Shown: piece after piece, positions 21,465-30,082 of the stretch
Layout of the letters: every line of letters starts with the position of its first letter
Numbering within the stretch: the first letter of the stretch is position 1
Origin: Paulinella micropora
Taxonomy: Eukaryota > Cercozoa > Imbricatea > Euglyphida
Direction: 5' to 3'
Assembly (NCBI GenBank): GCA_009731375.1
Contig: BJOX01000062.1
Location: forward strand, 366,021 to 426,395
Length of the DNA: 60,375 nt
Notes under the pieces: generated by a model
Databases searched by the model: none
Seen by the model: the letters and a program-made list of their open reading frames with translations, nothing else
Told to the model about the DNA's origin: nothing
Program-made: the position numbers and the translations under genes

Positions 21465-21893
21465 ATGACTGACCTGTCAACCAAACAGGACTACTTAAAT
21501 GAAATTGACAAATGGAACCTTGACATTGAAATTAAGAAACCAACAATTGAATGGACTAAGCCTGACATTGTTTCTTTCTATGAGCAATACAAACCCCGCG
21601 ACGACAACGTGAAAGTAGTTATTCCGTTGGAGGCTACATTAGAAAAAATGATGGAGGAACAAAGCACTCCTTTTAAGGAAACAGATCTTATTGTGAGAGA
21701 GACTGGAATTACCGAAATAAAGGCTAATGTAGGCGAAGAGATAGCACAAAATGAAACCGATATTTTTCTTCAATATGGAAAGTATAACAAAATGAAAATT
21801 GAAGATGTTGCTAAGATTGATAAACCATACCTTGAATATTTAATTCAACAGCCTCATTTTAATAACAAAGATGCGGTAAAAAAATATCTGTGA
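21465..21893 (+). CDS. GKYxxxKIxDVA-motif protein, copy B
   Basis: A 142-residue paralogue of the preceding gene. Its C-terminus reads YGKYNKMKIEDVAKIDKPYL then EYLIQQPHF and ends KKYL, matching the end of copy A, while its N-terminal ~90 residues are different and acidic. The tandem order, same strand and short spacing imply a duplication and a likely joint transcript. In copy B the Trp of the motif is replaced by Tyr (YLEYL versus YLEWV). Function is unknown. Confidence 0.75.
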   Translation: MTDLSTKQDYLNEIDKWNLDIEIKKPTIEWTKPDIVSFYEQYKPRDDNVKVVIPLEATLEKMMEEQSTPFKETDLIVRETGITEIKANVGEEIAQNETDIFLQYGKYNKMKIEDVAKIDKPYLEYLIQQPHFNNKDAVKKYL

Positions 21894-21926
21894 TTGATAT
21901 TAAATTGTCTTCTGTTTTTTTTTGCT

Positions 21927-22196
21927 TCACTGGTCTTCTATAAAATTAGCAATAATATTGACATTTCCTCCACCAGCAGAGACAGACTTCTGTGTAAAAG
22001 TTAATACATCACTAGGAGACAGATATATATCATAATTTCTAAGATTAATTTGTTGAGTTGAAGCACTATTTACATATAGTTTAAAAATTGTTGTTCCGTT
22101 TGCGATAGCACTCGCCTTTGTATCAGTATCTACAATTGAATACTCAGAATCAACATCTGCAAAACCTGCTCCAGTTAGTATTCCATTTAATACCAT
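21927..22196 (-). CDS. Small virion-type protein of unknown function
   Basis: An 89-residue, beta-rich protein (TTIFKLYVNSASTQQINLRN, IYLSPSDVLTFTQKSVSAGG). It has no signal peptide or membrane span. It ends a minus-strand block that continues with the next gene, which it overlaps by 10 bases. The pattern resembles small jelly-roll or fibre-tip proteins of phages, for which I have only composition and position as support. Confidence 0.65.
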   Translation of the reverse strand: MVLNGILTGAGFADVDSEYSIVDTDTKASAIANGTTIFKLYVNSASTQQINLRNYDIYLSPSDVLTFTQKSVSAGGGNVNIIANFIEDQ

Positions 22197-23166
22197 TCTG
22201 ACAACATTCGACTTGTATCTTCATTTGTAATACTTATCAAAGTTGGATAAACATTTGAATAATTTGTTAAATTAGCACCACCCGCATCAAATACCGCTTT
22301 GTTTCTTATACTAGTAATAGGACTTTCAGTGGTGTTTGATGCTTTACTTCCTTCCACTTCGTTTGTTATACTTGTGTTTATCGTATTCGTTCCCTCAATG
22401 AATAAACTGGCACTCGCTGTTTTAAGAGTTTGTATTCCAGTCGCTGCATCATTTCTCATTACTGCCGTAAAAGGTAATGTTGTATTTCGCAGGCTTACCC
22501 CTGTATTAGCATTCGCATAGTCAATCATATGAACTAATTGAAATAATCCTGTTATGGGATTTTCAATATAAAACTTAATAGCACCAAACCCAAGATACTG
22601 AAATTGAATTTGAAATACATTTCCTTTGCTCCAGTCTAAGTCTGGCATAGCCGAAGTTCCATCGCACGGGTCGTCCCAGTCTTCTTGGTCGATATAAACT
22701 GCAGCACCTCCTTTATAATGTGCGATATTCATTCCTGCTTGATTTTTGTAAAAATAAAATCCATCAACGAGATCATTTCCTATTCCAATATATGAATAGT
22801 AATCTTTTGTATCATCCGTTGTCCATATAGCAGTAAAGCGGGCTAGGACACCCATTCCAGTTCTATATTTTATTCTCCTTTTACTTACCAGTCTAGCATC
22901 TGCCGTAGCATCAGCAGTTGTTTTCAATTCAGCCATATTATTCAAAAATGACACAGACGATTTTGTTTCTGTTTTTGTCCATATCCTAGTATTAATTGTA
23001 TATGGAAAGATTTCTTGTAATACTGGTGTTAAATTGACCTACTACTGCTTCGCCAAAAGCGGTTTTTGAATTATTTGTTTCAATATCACCATCATATCCA
23101 ACTCTGACGTTTATAAAATCTCCGTCAGGATTTTGTGCGATTAAATTTCTCTGATGAGTTTTCATT
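22187..23166 (-). CDS. Putative virion protein, one frameshift
   Basis: The open part (22,187-22,981) encodes a Ser/Thr/Asn-rich, beta-rich protein (VLARFTAIWTTDDTKDYYSY, GNDLVDGFYFYKNQAGMNIA). A conserved-looking start (ATG at 23,166, MKTHQRNLIAQNPDGDFINV) lies upstream in another frame. A single-base shift near 23,035 would join them into about 326 residues. It sits between the small protein above and the capsid gene on one strand, so a structural role is likely. The concanavalin/jelly-roll look of the central part is an impression, not a search result. Confidence 0.6.
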
Positions 23167-23237
23167 GTTTATATTAAGAAAAAAATATTTTTCTTTTTCT
23201 TTTTTATTATTATTATTTTTACAAAGTTCATAAACAT

Positions 23238-24689
23238 CTATGACATAAGGATTTCAATTCCCTTAACAAGCACACTTCGTTGAATAATAGCATAAGTGTA
23301 ATGGTTAAGATTGTTTCCCGCAGTAGTTGAAACGAACTCATATCGCCTCTCAGTGTCAAGGCTCAGACCACTCACCTCATACCCGTCGGTATCCTTGTCG
23401 CACAGCGGGCGGTTATTGTCCCAAGTATCCACATGAAACCAGTTGTAATGATAGACATCGCTGTTTAGGATGGCACTTCCCTTCAACTTATCCTTCAAAA
23501 TCATATAGTCCTCATTCTCAGAGGTGTCAATGTCAAATTGTTGAAGACGAGAGCCATCCAGAGTTGTATAATATGAAATAATCTTTGCATCCGCTCTGTT
23601 ATCGTTGTCAAAAGCGGTATTTTTATTTTCATCGTTGTGGAACGCAGAAGTATAAATTCTTCTAATTCTCTCACCCTGTGAGCGGTTCATTTTTACTACG
23701 AAATTTTGGTTCGTTGTTTGTAGGGTCTGCTTCCAAGAGATAGGGTATTCAATCTTAAACGGAAAACCTTCTCCCGCAATCTTCTGCTGAACACCAAGGA
23801 CGACATTTGGGTCAGTCTCTACGGCAAGAAACAGATTCAAGTTTGAAATAGTAGCACCAACAGCAACCTGTGCAGCACCAGTAGAAATACTGCTTGCATC
23901 AGTTCCATAGAAAGTAGAGCGGTTAGTACCCTCCCACACAATTCGCAAATCCAAAATTTCATTAAAACCAATGGTCTTATCTAGTTCAAAAATAGTTCCA
24001 AAAATCATACCCAACGGAAGTTTAACTTTAATGACAGGGGTAGCCGTTCCATTACCGCCACCTTCAAAATACTTAGCCTCCTCAAAAGGAACATTAACAA
24101 GGCTATAATTTCCAGCAGTGCTATCGGCGAGAGCAGTATCATTATGACGGCGGGCATTAACAAGTGGCACTTTGTAATATCCTTGAACTGCAGCAACCAC
24201 TCCAGCAGTATTGGCTGCATCAGTAATTGCTTTTCTTTCCGCTACACTTCCTATCTCAACTTTTCCAGCATTACACTTTTGAAGCATAGCCCCGCTAGAT
24301 ACACCCGCCCCGTGGTTTTCAAGTGCCATAAATTTTTCATATTTAATTTCAGGCTTCCAAATCATCTTAGTGTAATTGCCCACGTGTTGAAGATTGCACA
24401 AATATTGACCGCTTCGGCTTCGCAGTTCAATTCTTTGTATCATAGGCAAGCAATCCATAAACATACGATTATAACCAGCAGATGCGGTGGGGGTGTAAGT
24501 AAATCGCAACACCGACCTCGCAAGGTTCAAAGGACGAGTAGGGATTTCAAAGGTGCTTTCATTTCCACCCGCAGTGGTGAGAACAACATCAGCCGACCCT
24601 TCACGGGCACTAAGTTTGTTCAATTCATACTTACCCGTGAGCAGTTCCTTAGTCTGATGGACTAGTTCACCTCCATATTGGACAGGCAT
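23238..24689 (-). CDS. mcp: Major capsid protein (double jelly-roll type)
   Basis: An intact 483-residue frame, starting MPVQYGGELVHQTKELLTGK. Features are the length (~480-650 is usual for Polinton and virophage capsid proteins), beta-rich composition, the early FEIPTRPLNLARSVLRFTYT strand pair, and the block LGMIFGTIFELDKTIGFNEI followed by RIVWEG, which looks like the inter-jelly-roll region. The C-terminus RSVLVKGIEILMS is typical of a final strand. It would form pseudo-hexameric capsomers. The fold is inferred from context and pattern. No frameshift or stop, unlike polymerase and integrase. Confidence 0.85.
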   Translation of the reverse strand: MPVQYGGELVHQTKELLTGKYELNKLSAREGSADVVLTTAGGNESTFEIPTRPLNLARSVLRFTYTPTASAGYNRMFMDCLPMIQRIELRSRSGQYLCNLQHVGNYTKMIWKPEIKYEKFMALENHGAGVSSGAMLQKCNAGKVEIGSVAERKAITDAANTAGVVAAVQGYYKVPLVNARRHNDTALADSTAGNYSLVNVPFEEAKYFEGGGNGTATPVIKVKLPLGMIFGTIFELDKTIGFNEILDLRIVWEGTNRSTFYGTDASSISTGAAQVAVGATISNLNLFLAVETDPNVVLGVQQKIAGEGFPFKIEYPISWKQTLQTTNQNFVVKMNRSQGERIRRIYTSAFHNDENKNTAFDNDNRADAKIISYYTTLDGSRLQQFDIDTSENEDYMILKDKLKGSAILNSDVYHYNWFHVDTWDNNRPLCDKDTDGYEVSGLSLDTERRYEFVSTTAGNNLNHYTYAIIQRSVLVKGIEILMS

Positions 24690-24847
24690 TATTTGTTTTG
24701 TTTTTGAAGTAGTGTAAATTAACTAATTCACCAGAATATATAATAGTATAGAAAAAAAATAAATAATTGATATTTTATTCTGACTTCGTCATCATAAAAC
24801 ATCGTAATCCATTCAAGTTTTAAAACAATGTTTATCAACAAACGAGA

Positions 24848-24931
24848 ATGAGTGAAACGAATGAAAGTGTAGTTGATAAATATCAGCGGGATTTTAACAA
24901 ATTAAAGAATGAATTAAATAAACTAAAGTAA
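24848..24931 (+). CDS. Possible 27-residue peptide
   Basis: An ATG-to-TAA frame (MSETNESVVDKYQRDFNKLK...) with a helical heptad-like pattern in the otherwise empty 310-bp interval between the penton and capsid genes, on the opposite strand. It is too short to be secure; the interval probably also holds the capsid promoter. Confidence 0.25.
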   Translation: MSETNESVVDKYQRDFNKLKNELNKLK

Positions 24932-24999
24932 TTAGTTTCACGATAAACAAGCAATGTCATAACTATTCCCAAACCATTAAGATTAATTGCTTGGTCGTT

Positions 25000-25695
25000 T
25001 TAGTCCGTCAAGTAAAATCTAAATATATTGTTTGAATTAGCGGACAATGTTTTACCATACTCAGACCCGCTTCCATCATAGATAACAGAACCAAAAGGAA
25101 TTTCGTTGGCTGTGTATATTTCTTGAAGCACATGATTATCACCTTCATTCACCAAATCCGATTGAAGATACAAAGTTTTTTCACCAGTTAAAATAATTAC
25201 ATTCGGCGATTTAATAAAATCATTAGCAAAGAAATATGTCGAATTTCTATCAAAACCCATAACCTCATGAATACGGGTATCACCATCAAATATAAACCGT
25301 GGTTGAATACCTTCGTTATTTGAAACACTGAATGTTAATTTGCCATCCTCCGCTTCTGTGTTTGTATTGTTGCTTGAGACAACATAAGTATAGTCATTCG
25401 GACTTTCTGTCGTCAGTACCTCGGCCAGTTTATTTTTTAAGTTGTTCATTGTGTAGTTTCCCTCAGGTATTGTAATTAAAGCCTCATACCCGTCTTCGGA
25501 TAATGTAAAAGTATTATATGGTGAAGCCACAGAGTAATACGATTTCAGCACATAAATATGAAGAATTTTACAATGTGTGGGATTGTCTAGCCCCTTCATA
25601 TTGACTTCGTGTGTAAAGTCGCTGTCTGTTCCCGTCATTCTATTTTTACTATTTATGTAATAGATGGAACTTGACCGACCACCTTTGTAGTCCAT
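25000..25695 (-). CDS. Minor capsid (penton-like) protein
   Basis: An intact 231-residue frame. The N-terminal signature SSSIYYINSKNRMTGTDSDF is the 'INS..R..GT..DF' pattern found at the start of Polinton and virophage minor capsid (penton) proteins. The remainder is beta-rich (YNTFTLSEDGYEALITIPEG, FSVSNNEGIQPRFIFDG). Pentons cap the fivefold vertices. It lies directly upstream of the capsid gene on the same strand, as in many related elements. Confidence is high for a virion role and moderate for the exact family. Confidence 0.8.
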   Translation of the reverse strand: MDYKGGRSSSIYYINSKNRMTGTDSDFTHEVNMKGLDNPTHCKILHIYVLKSYYSVASPYNTFTLSEDGYEALITIPEGNYTMNNLKNKLAEVLTTESPNDYTYVVSSNNTNTEAEDGKLTFSVSNNEGIQPRFIFDGDTRIHEVMGFDRNSTYFFANDFIKSPNVIILTGEKTLYLQSDLVNEGDNHVLQEIYTANEIPFGSVIYDGSGSEYGKTLSANSNNIFRFYLTD

Positions 25696-25759
25696 GATAT
25701 ATTATTATAGATAAATACTTTTTACAAAAAGGTGTCAAAGCCATACCCATTCTGTGCTT

Positions 25760-26620
25760 TTAATTTTTCTGCTTCTTCTTCAAGTCTGTGAAACCTCTGG
25801 CAAATTTGAATTTAATACCTTTTGCTCGCTCCATTAAAAACCTCATACTATGCCAACCGCACGTGTCTGAAGTGTTTGATTGTTGTTTTACTTGATTAAC
25901 CTTCATTAATAAATAACTATCTGGATGGCTTTTATCTATTAGCCATTTCATTTGTTGTTGAAAGTCTTCAGTTGGCTCGTAAAGTGCTAAAGGGTCATAC
26001 ACTTCAACACTCCTGTCTTTATCTAGACTTATCCATACGGCGATCCAATGAGACCCCGCTTGTTTGTGATTGTCCAAATTCATAATAAATCCGTATCGCT
26101 ATCTGCTTCCGGGCTTCAACTTGTAGATTTCATCGCTGGCTATCGCTCCGAGATACCATCCATGTTTCTTCATTATATCATCTATTTCATTAGTCATTAA
26201 GCCGCGACCCTCTCCACTTTGTTCGTCTGGCGGTGGTTGTCCGTCTGTTGGCGGTGTCTCTACGACGCTCGGGGGTATGGTTGTCTCCTCTTGCTGTTGT
26301 TGCTGTGGCTCCTCTTGCTGGTGCTCTAATGATGTGGTAATAGTTGTCTCCGCGACGCTAGTGGGTATGGTAGTTGGCAGCATTCCCTCGTCAATATTCA
26401 AATCATTTGAAACTTGTTTATCTACATTTGGGTCTATAGTCATTTTGTTCGTTAGAGTATTTACAAAATCATGTTTGTTCATTGTGTGTTTCCAATCTTT
26501 GCGGGCTAAGTATTTTTTTATTTTCGCTATTGAAAATACCCTATCAATTAATTCTTCTAATGTCTTCGCTCCATTCCCTTTTTTGTTCATTAATATCCAT
26601 ATACTCTTCATATCTAGCAT
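25760..26620 (-). pseudogene. Adenain-like maturation cysteine protease
   Basis: Catalytic landmarks in order: His in AGSHWIAVWISLDK, Asp in VEVYDPLALYEP, Gln in VKQQSNTSD, and the nucleophile in TCGWHSMRFLMERA. This is the His-Asp-Gln-Cys order of adenovirus-type proteases that mature virions. The N-terminal part (MTNEIDDIMKKHGW, GAIASDEIYKL) lies in the same frame, but a TAG at 26,099-26,101 interrupts it five codons before an internal Met. Upstream of the domain is a Gln/Glu/Thr/Pro-rich spacer. The frame probably continues the coiled-coil protein encoded just upstream (see next entry). Confidence 0.82.
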
Positions 26621-27778
26621 AATCCGCTACTTTTCTTTGTACATTTTCCTTTTCATTTCCAACATCAATATTAAACCTTTTAATCATGTTAATTATCCAC
26701 TTTGAAGTATCTTTGTAATTTAATTTTTTATGTCCATCACTATCTAGTCTCTTTTTTAAAGCCTGTGCTAACTTTTTATAGTAATGTTTGGGTGATAAGT
26801 TTTTGAAAATGCAAGATTAAAAATTGATTAATTTGTAAATTTTCAAAATGTTTACCCTTTTCTTCTGCTTTCTTTTCTTCCTTTTCAAGTTTTTCTTTAT
26901 ATTCTTCTGCTAACTTTTTCTGTTCCTCTAAAGATGTCGCTGTGGCTATAGCCGTCTGAATATCTTGACTGGCTTTTTGTAAGTCTTTACGACTCATCTT
27001 TTTTATGAACTTATCTGTATATCCTGCTAATTTCAGTGTTTCAATATCTTTNNNNNNNNNNCTTGAGTAAAAACTCCAGAATTTATGATTAATTTTTTAT
27101 AGTCTTCAAATTCTTTATTTGGCTTAACTTTTACCTCTGGCTGTGCCTGTTGTTCTTGTGGTTGTCCCTGCTGTGGTGGCGTAATATATTGATATTGTGG
27201 TGGTGGTGGTAATGCTTGTATCCTATTTTTTCTGTCTTCTTCATATTTTACATCTTCTATGAGTTTTTGCTCCCTTCTTAGTTCTCTGGCTTTTTGTTCT
27301 TGTCGTTCCTTGATATCGTATAGTTCATTGCGGTGTATCCTTGCTAACTCATCCTGCCTTTCCTTAGCATCTGCTATGTCTTTTCTTTCTTGCCTCTTCT
27401 TCTCCTCTTCAGTATCCGCCCGTGCCTTTTTCTCTTTTTGGTCTATCTCATCGATCTTTTCGTATTTCTCCTTTCTGAGTTTGTCTAAGTGGTCATTAAT
27501 GGCTGTTCTCGTATTCTGTTCAATCTCTGACAGGCTCTGGACTTTTCTTAAGTCTTCCTTCTTTGTTTTTTCTTTGCTTTTGGTCTGCTCAAGTATTTCA
27601 TAAAAAGTTTAACAATTTGAAGTGTGCTCATATCATTTGTTTCCTTACCGAAATTAAGATAATATTTTTTACCCTTCTGGATAATATATGGCCTCCCGCT
27701 TTTATTTCTATAAACCCGCGGTGGACGGACTTTTGCCCTTGATATTTTAGAATTGCGCTTCATGCTTCGCGTTCTCAC
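26551..27778 (-). pseudogene. Long coiled-coil protein, frameshifted
   Basis: The start at 27,778 (MRTRSMKRNSKISRAKVRPP, then YYLNFGKETNDM) is basic. Shifting frame at an A-run near 27,560 opens a long Lys/Glu coiled coil (KEDLRKVQSLSEIEQNTRTA, EEEKKRQERKDIADAKERQD) and then a Pro/Gln segment (PPPPQYQYITPPQQGQPQEQ). After a 10-N gap (27,052-27,061) a further coiled coil follows (SRKDLQKASQDIQTAIATAT). Two more shifts at A-runs (about 26,805 and 26,583) would join this to the protease frame. It may therefore be one ~670-residue scaffold-protease gene. No known family is recognised. Confidence 0.55.
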
Positions 27779-27922
27779 TATCGATTCAGCTCGCTGAATC
27801 TATATTCTAAAACATCGATTTTTTATTTTAAGAAAAAATAATGGTCGTCGATGTTTGTTCTGCCCGAAGGGCGAACTATCGCGAAGCGATAGTGTGATGA
27901 CGGCAGTCAGAACAAAATATCT

Positions 27923-28246
27923 TTAAAACTTCAAAGCCCCACGACCGCTCTGCCTACCATATCCTAGTTTTGATGCTACAGCACTAACACTACCAACGTA
28001 AGGTACCCCGACGCTACTTAATGCTCCCGCAGTCCTAGAGATTAACTTATTATTGCGAAGAAATTTATTAACAGCAAAGGCAGTTTTCCCCACTTTTTGC
28101 CAGTTAATTTTACCGCCAGCCTGTCCCTTGCCTTCTTGCTTCTTCTTACGACCAGTCTTCTTTTTGCCTCCAGCCATTGTGCTTGAGTTAATTGTTCGTT
28201 TGCCGATTGTTGGAATGACTTCAACACGAGTTGTTTTAACTACCAT
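27923..28246 (-). CDS. Small basic core protein, pX/VI-like
   Basis: A 107-residue protein. A Lys/Gly-rich segment (MAGGKKKTGRKKKQEGKGQA) is followed by an amphipathic/hydrophobic stretch (RTAGALSSVGVPYVGSVSAV) and a Gly-Arg end. The layout resembles adenoviral pX or protein-VI-like minor core proteins, which bind DNA or membranes and are protease substrates; GG-A/GG-K sites would suit. An alternative start at the internal Met (MAGGKKK) is possible. The interval 27,779-27,922 holds only an inverted repeat around the gene end. Confidence 0.6.
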   Translation of the reverse strand: MVVKTTRVEVIPTIGKRTINSSTMAGGKKKTGRKKKQEGKGQAGGKINWQKVGKTAFAVNKFLRNNKLISRTAGALSSVGVPYVGSVSAVASKLGYGRQSGRGALKF

Positions 28247-28296
28247 AAAAGATAGTGAAATATATAATACAGAAAAAATAATTATTTATAAATTTT

Positions 28297-29104
28297 TTAT
28301 TTTAATCTGAAGTTGAAGTTTTTGCGAAGTTCATCATCAACACTTGAGACATAAAGAAAATTAAATCTCTCCTTTGTAGCCTCGTGATACTTTTGAAGAA
28401 AATAATCAAAGTCAAAAGATAAGTCTAAGTGTTTATACACGAGTTCCATTTTATCCTGAGACTGACCCGGAAAGATTAACAAATAATCTAACTGCTTAAT
28501 TGCTTCTGGTCTAAGGTCGTTTAAATACTGGCTTGACATAATCACCTTACTTGTATAGTGTCTGTTCTTTTTTAACAAATCACTTACGGACTTGTCTCTT
28601 AATCCACTTCCTAAATCATCCAAAACAAAAACAACCTCTGGCGAAATATACTTGCTTGGTCTTTCTTTTGGTTCGGTAGTTTTCTTTTTTTCTTCTTTTC
28701 CAAAGTATAAAATTNNNNNNNNNNTGTTCTTCATCTTTGATTTCTCCTTCGTGTTGCTCGTCCTGTCTGTTCAGTTTGTCAAGTTCATAATCAATAACAT
28801 TCACACCATCTGATTTAAGAAAGGTATATATTGCCATCGGATTTCCCCTGTTCTTAAAGTGCTTTACCATTGCTTTATAAATGTAGTCCTTGTGAATTGT
28901 TGAAGCAATAATGACAATACGGGTCTTTCTGTCGGTTGTCCTTTTCAGTATTTCAAAGAGTGCTGTCGTTTTCCCGCTCTTCTTACGGGCGAGTAGAAAT
29001 ATATTGGCATACGGCTCATTGAATAATTTATAACCTTTCGCCTGTTTATTACCTTCACCCTCTTGTTTTACTGGCTTCACCTTGACACTATTGATTTTTT
29101 GCAT
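28297..29104 (-). CDS. Genome-packaging ATPase (FtsK/HerA type)
   Basis: Walker A is ARKKSGKTTALFEI. Walker B is EVVFVLDDLGSG, followed by a sensor-like VIMSSQYLNDLRPEA. These match the A32/FtsK-HerA packaging ATPases of Polintons and virophages, which drive DNA into the capsid. I take the ATG at 29,104 as start (MQKINSVKVKPVK). A 10-N gap (28,715-28,724) lies between the two Walker motifs. The frame differs on each side of it, which a gap of unknown true length can explain. The total of ~270 residues is normal for the family. Confidence 0.88.
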
Positions 29105-29112
29105 CCTATATT

Positions 29113-29474
29113 CTAAGCGAGGAATTCCAAACACACAACAATTCTTCCCGCTAAATTTCCTGTGTCAATATTTCCGCTGTCAGTTTCAAGGACTTTAAAT
29201 GTATATTGTCCGTCGCTCCATCCAACAACACCCAAATTATAACAGAGATTGAAATGTTTGCTGTGGTGCTGTCCGCAAATGTTCCAATAATTCCAATTCT
29301 ATCCATGTAAAGAATTCTGGTTTTTGTCTCTGTCTGGTCGTTCATATAGTGGATAAATTTTACATTCATTTTGGTGGGTGTGAATGACATTTGAATATTT
29401 TTATTAAATGTTTTGCTTCCTCCAGCAAAATCATTGCTTAGAAAAATAATCTTTTGGTATTTATAGTTAGCCAT
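29113..29474 (-). CDS. Small beta-rich protein, probable frameshift
   Basis: The ATG frame (MANYKYQKIIFLSNDFAGGS, SFTPTKMNVKFIHYMNDQ) closes at 29,151. A shift near 29,230 enters a more protein-like frame (GWSDGQYTFKVLETDSGNID) that ends at 29,113, nine bases before the ATPase start. I therefore think the true gene is ~120 residues with an indel. The beta-rich composition fits a small virion protein. No family is recognised. Confidence 0.5.
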
Positions 29475-29742
29475 GATGTCCTCTATATTAGTGCTAATAA
29501 ACTTTTTATTAATTAATATTTCTGCTCGGACTGCCTGCGACTTTTACTCACGGGTAAGCGAAAAAAAGAATGAGAGTTGTGCTTATTGTATAAAGCAAGG
29601 GGTAGATACAGGGTTTAAGTGTGTTTTCATAAATAACGGAAATAATATGTGTCGTAGTTTTGATGAGGCTTTGCCTTTAATGTGTGCGGGTGATAATAGA
29701 TGGTATATGACACATACCTATGAATGTTCATTTCTTACTTGA
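29473..29742 (+). CDS. Secreted Cys-rich PSI-like protein
   Basis: An 89-residue plus-strand gene amid minus-strand genes. A hydrophobic signal peptide (SSILVLINFLLINISARTA) precedes a mature ~70-residue domain with seven Cys. The pattern CDFYSRVSEKKNESCAYC, then KCVF, MCRSF, MCAGD and ECSF resembles PSI (plexin-semaphorin-integrin) modules with their C-x2-C and Trp-containing end (DNRWYMTHTYEC). It would enter the secretory pathway. It is head-to-head with the gene at 29,474 and overlaps the next gene tail-to-tail by 15 bp. PSI assignment is by eye. Confidence 0.55.
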   Translation: MMSSILVLINFLLINISARTACDFYSRVSEKKNESCAYCIKQGVDTGFKCVFINNGNNMCRSFDEALPLMCAGDNRWYMTHTYECSFLT

Positions 29743-30082
29743 AGAAGGCGATGGAAGGCAAATGCCGATAAGCAATGTTAGGATTCCGACATAAGTATTA
29801 GCAACCTCGCACGGCAAGTTCTTTTCAGGTAGCCTCACGATACAAAGGGTTATAATGGCAACGATGATACCCGTTTGAAATAAGTATTTAATAAGTCGGC
29901 TGTCGGTTGGTCTGTTTTTTATACAAAAACAATTCCAGTTATCTTCCAATTCGTGCTCTATTTTTTTTCCTCAGTCTTTAGTTCTACTTCAAGAACACGA
30001 GACTTTAATTCTGGAGTTAGTTCGCCATCCATATCCATAATAGGTGGTGGTCTGTGAAGTCAGGTTGTATTATTGTTTGACA
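29728..30082 (-). pseudogene. Small membrane protein, frameshift and stop
   Basis: The C-terminal 73 codons encode two hydrophobic segments (YLFQTGIIVAIITLCIV and TYVGILTLLIGICL), so a two-span membrane protein. The N-terminal acidic part (MDMDGELTPELKSRVLEVEL) lies in another frame, joined across an A8 run near 29,970. The first candidate ATG (30,082) overlaps the fibre gene end by 13 bases, and a TGA (30,060-30,062) follows seven codons later. Viral membrane or holin-like roles are possible but not supported by a motif. Confidence 0.5.
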
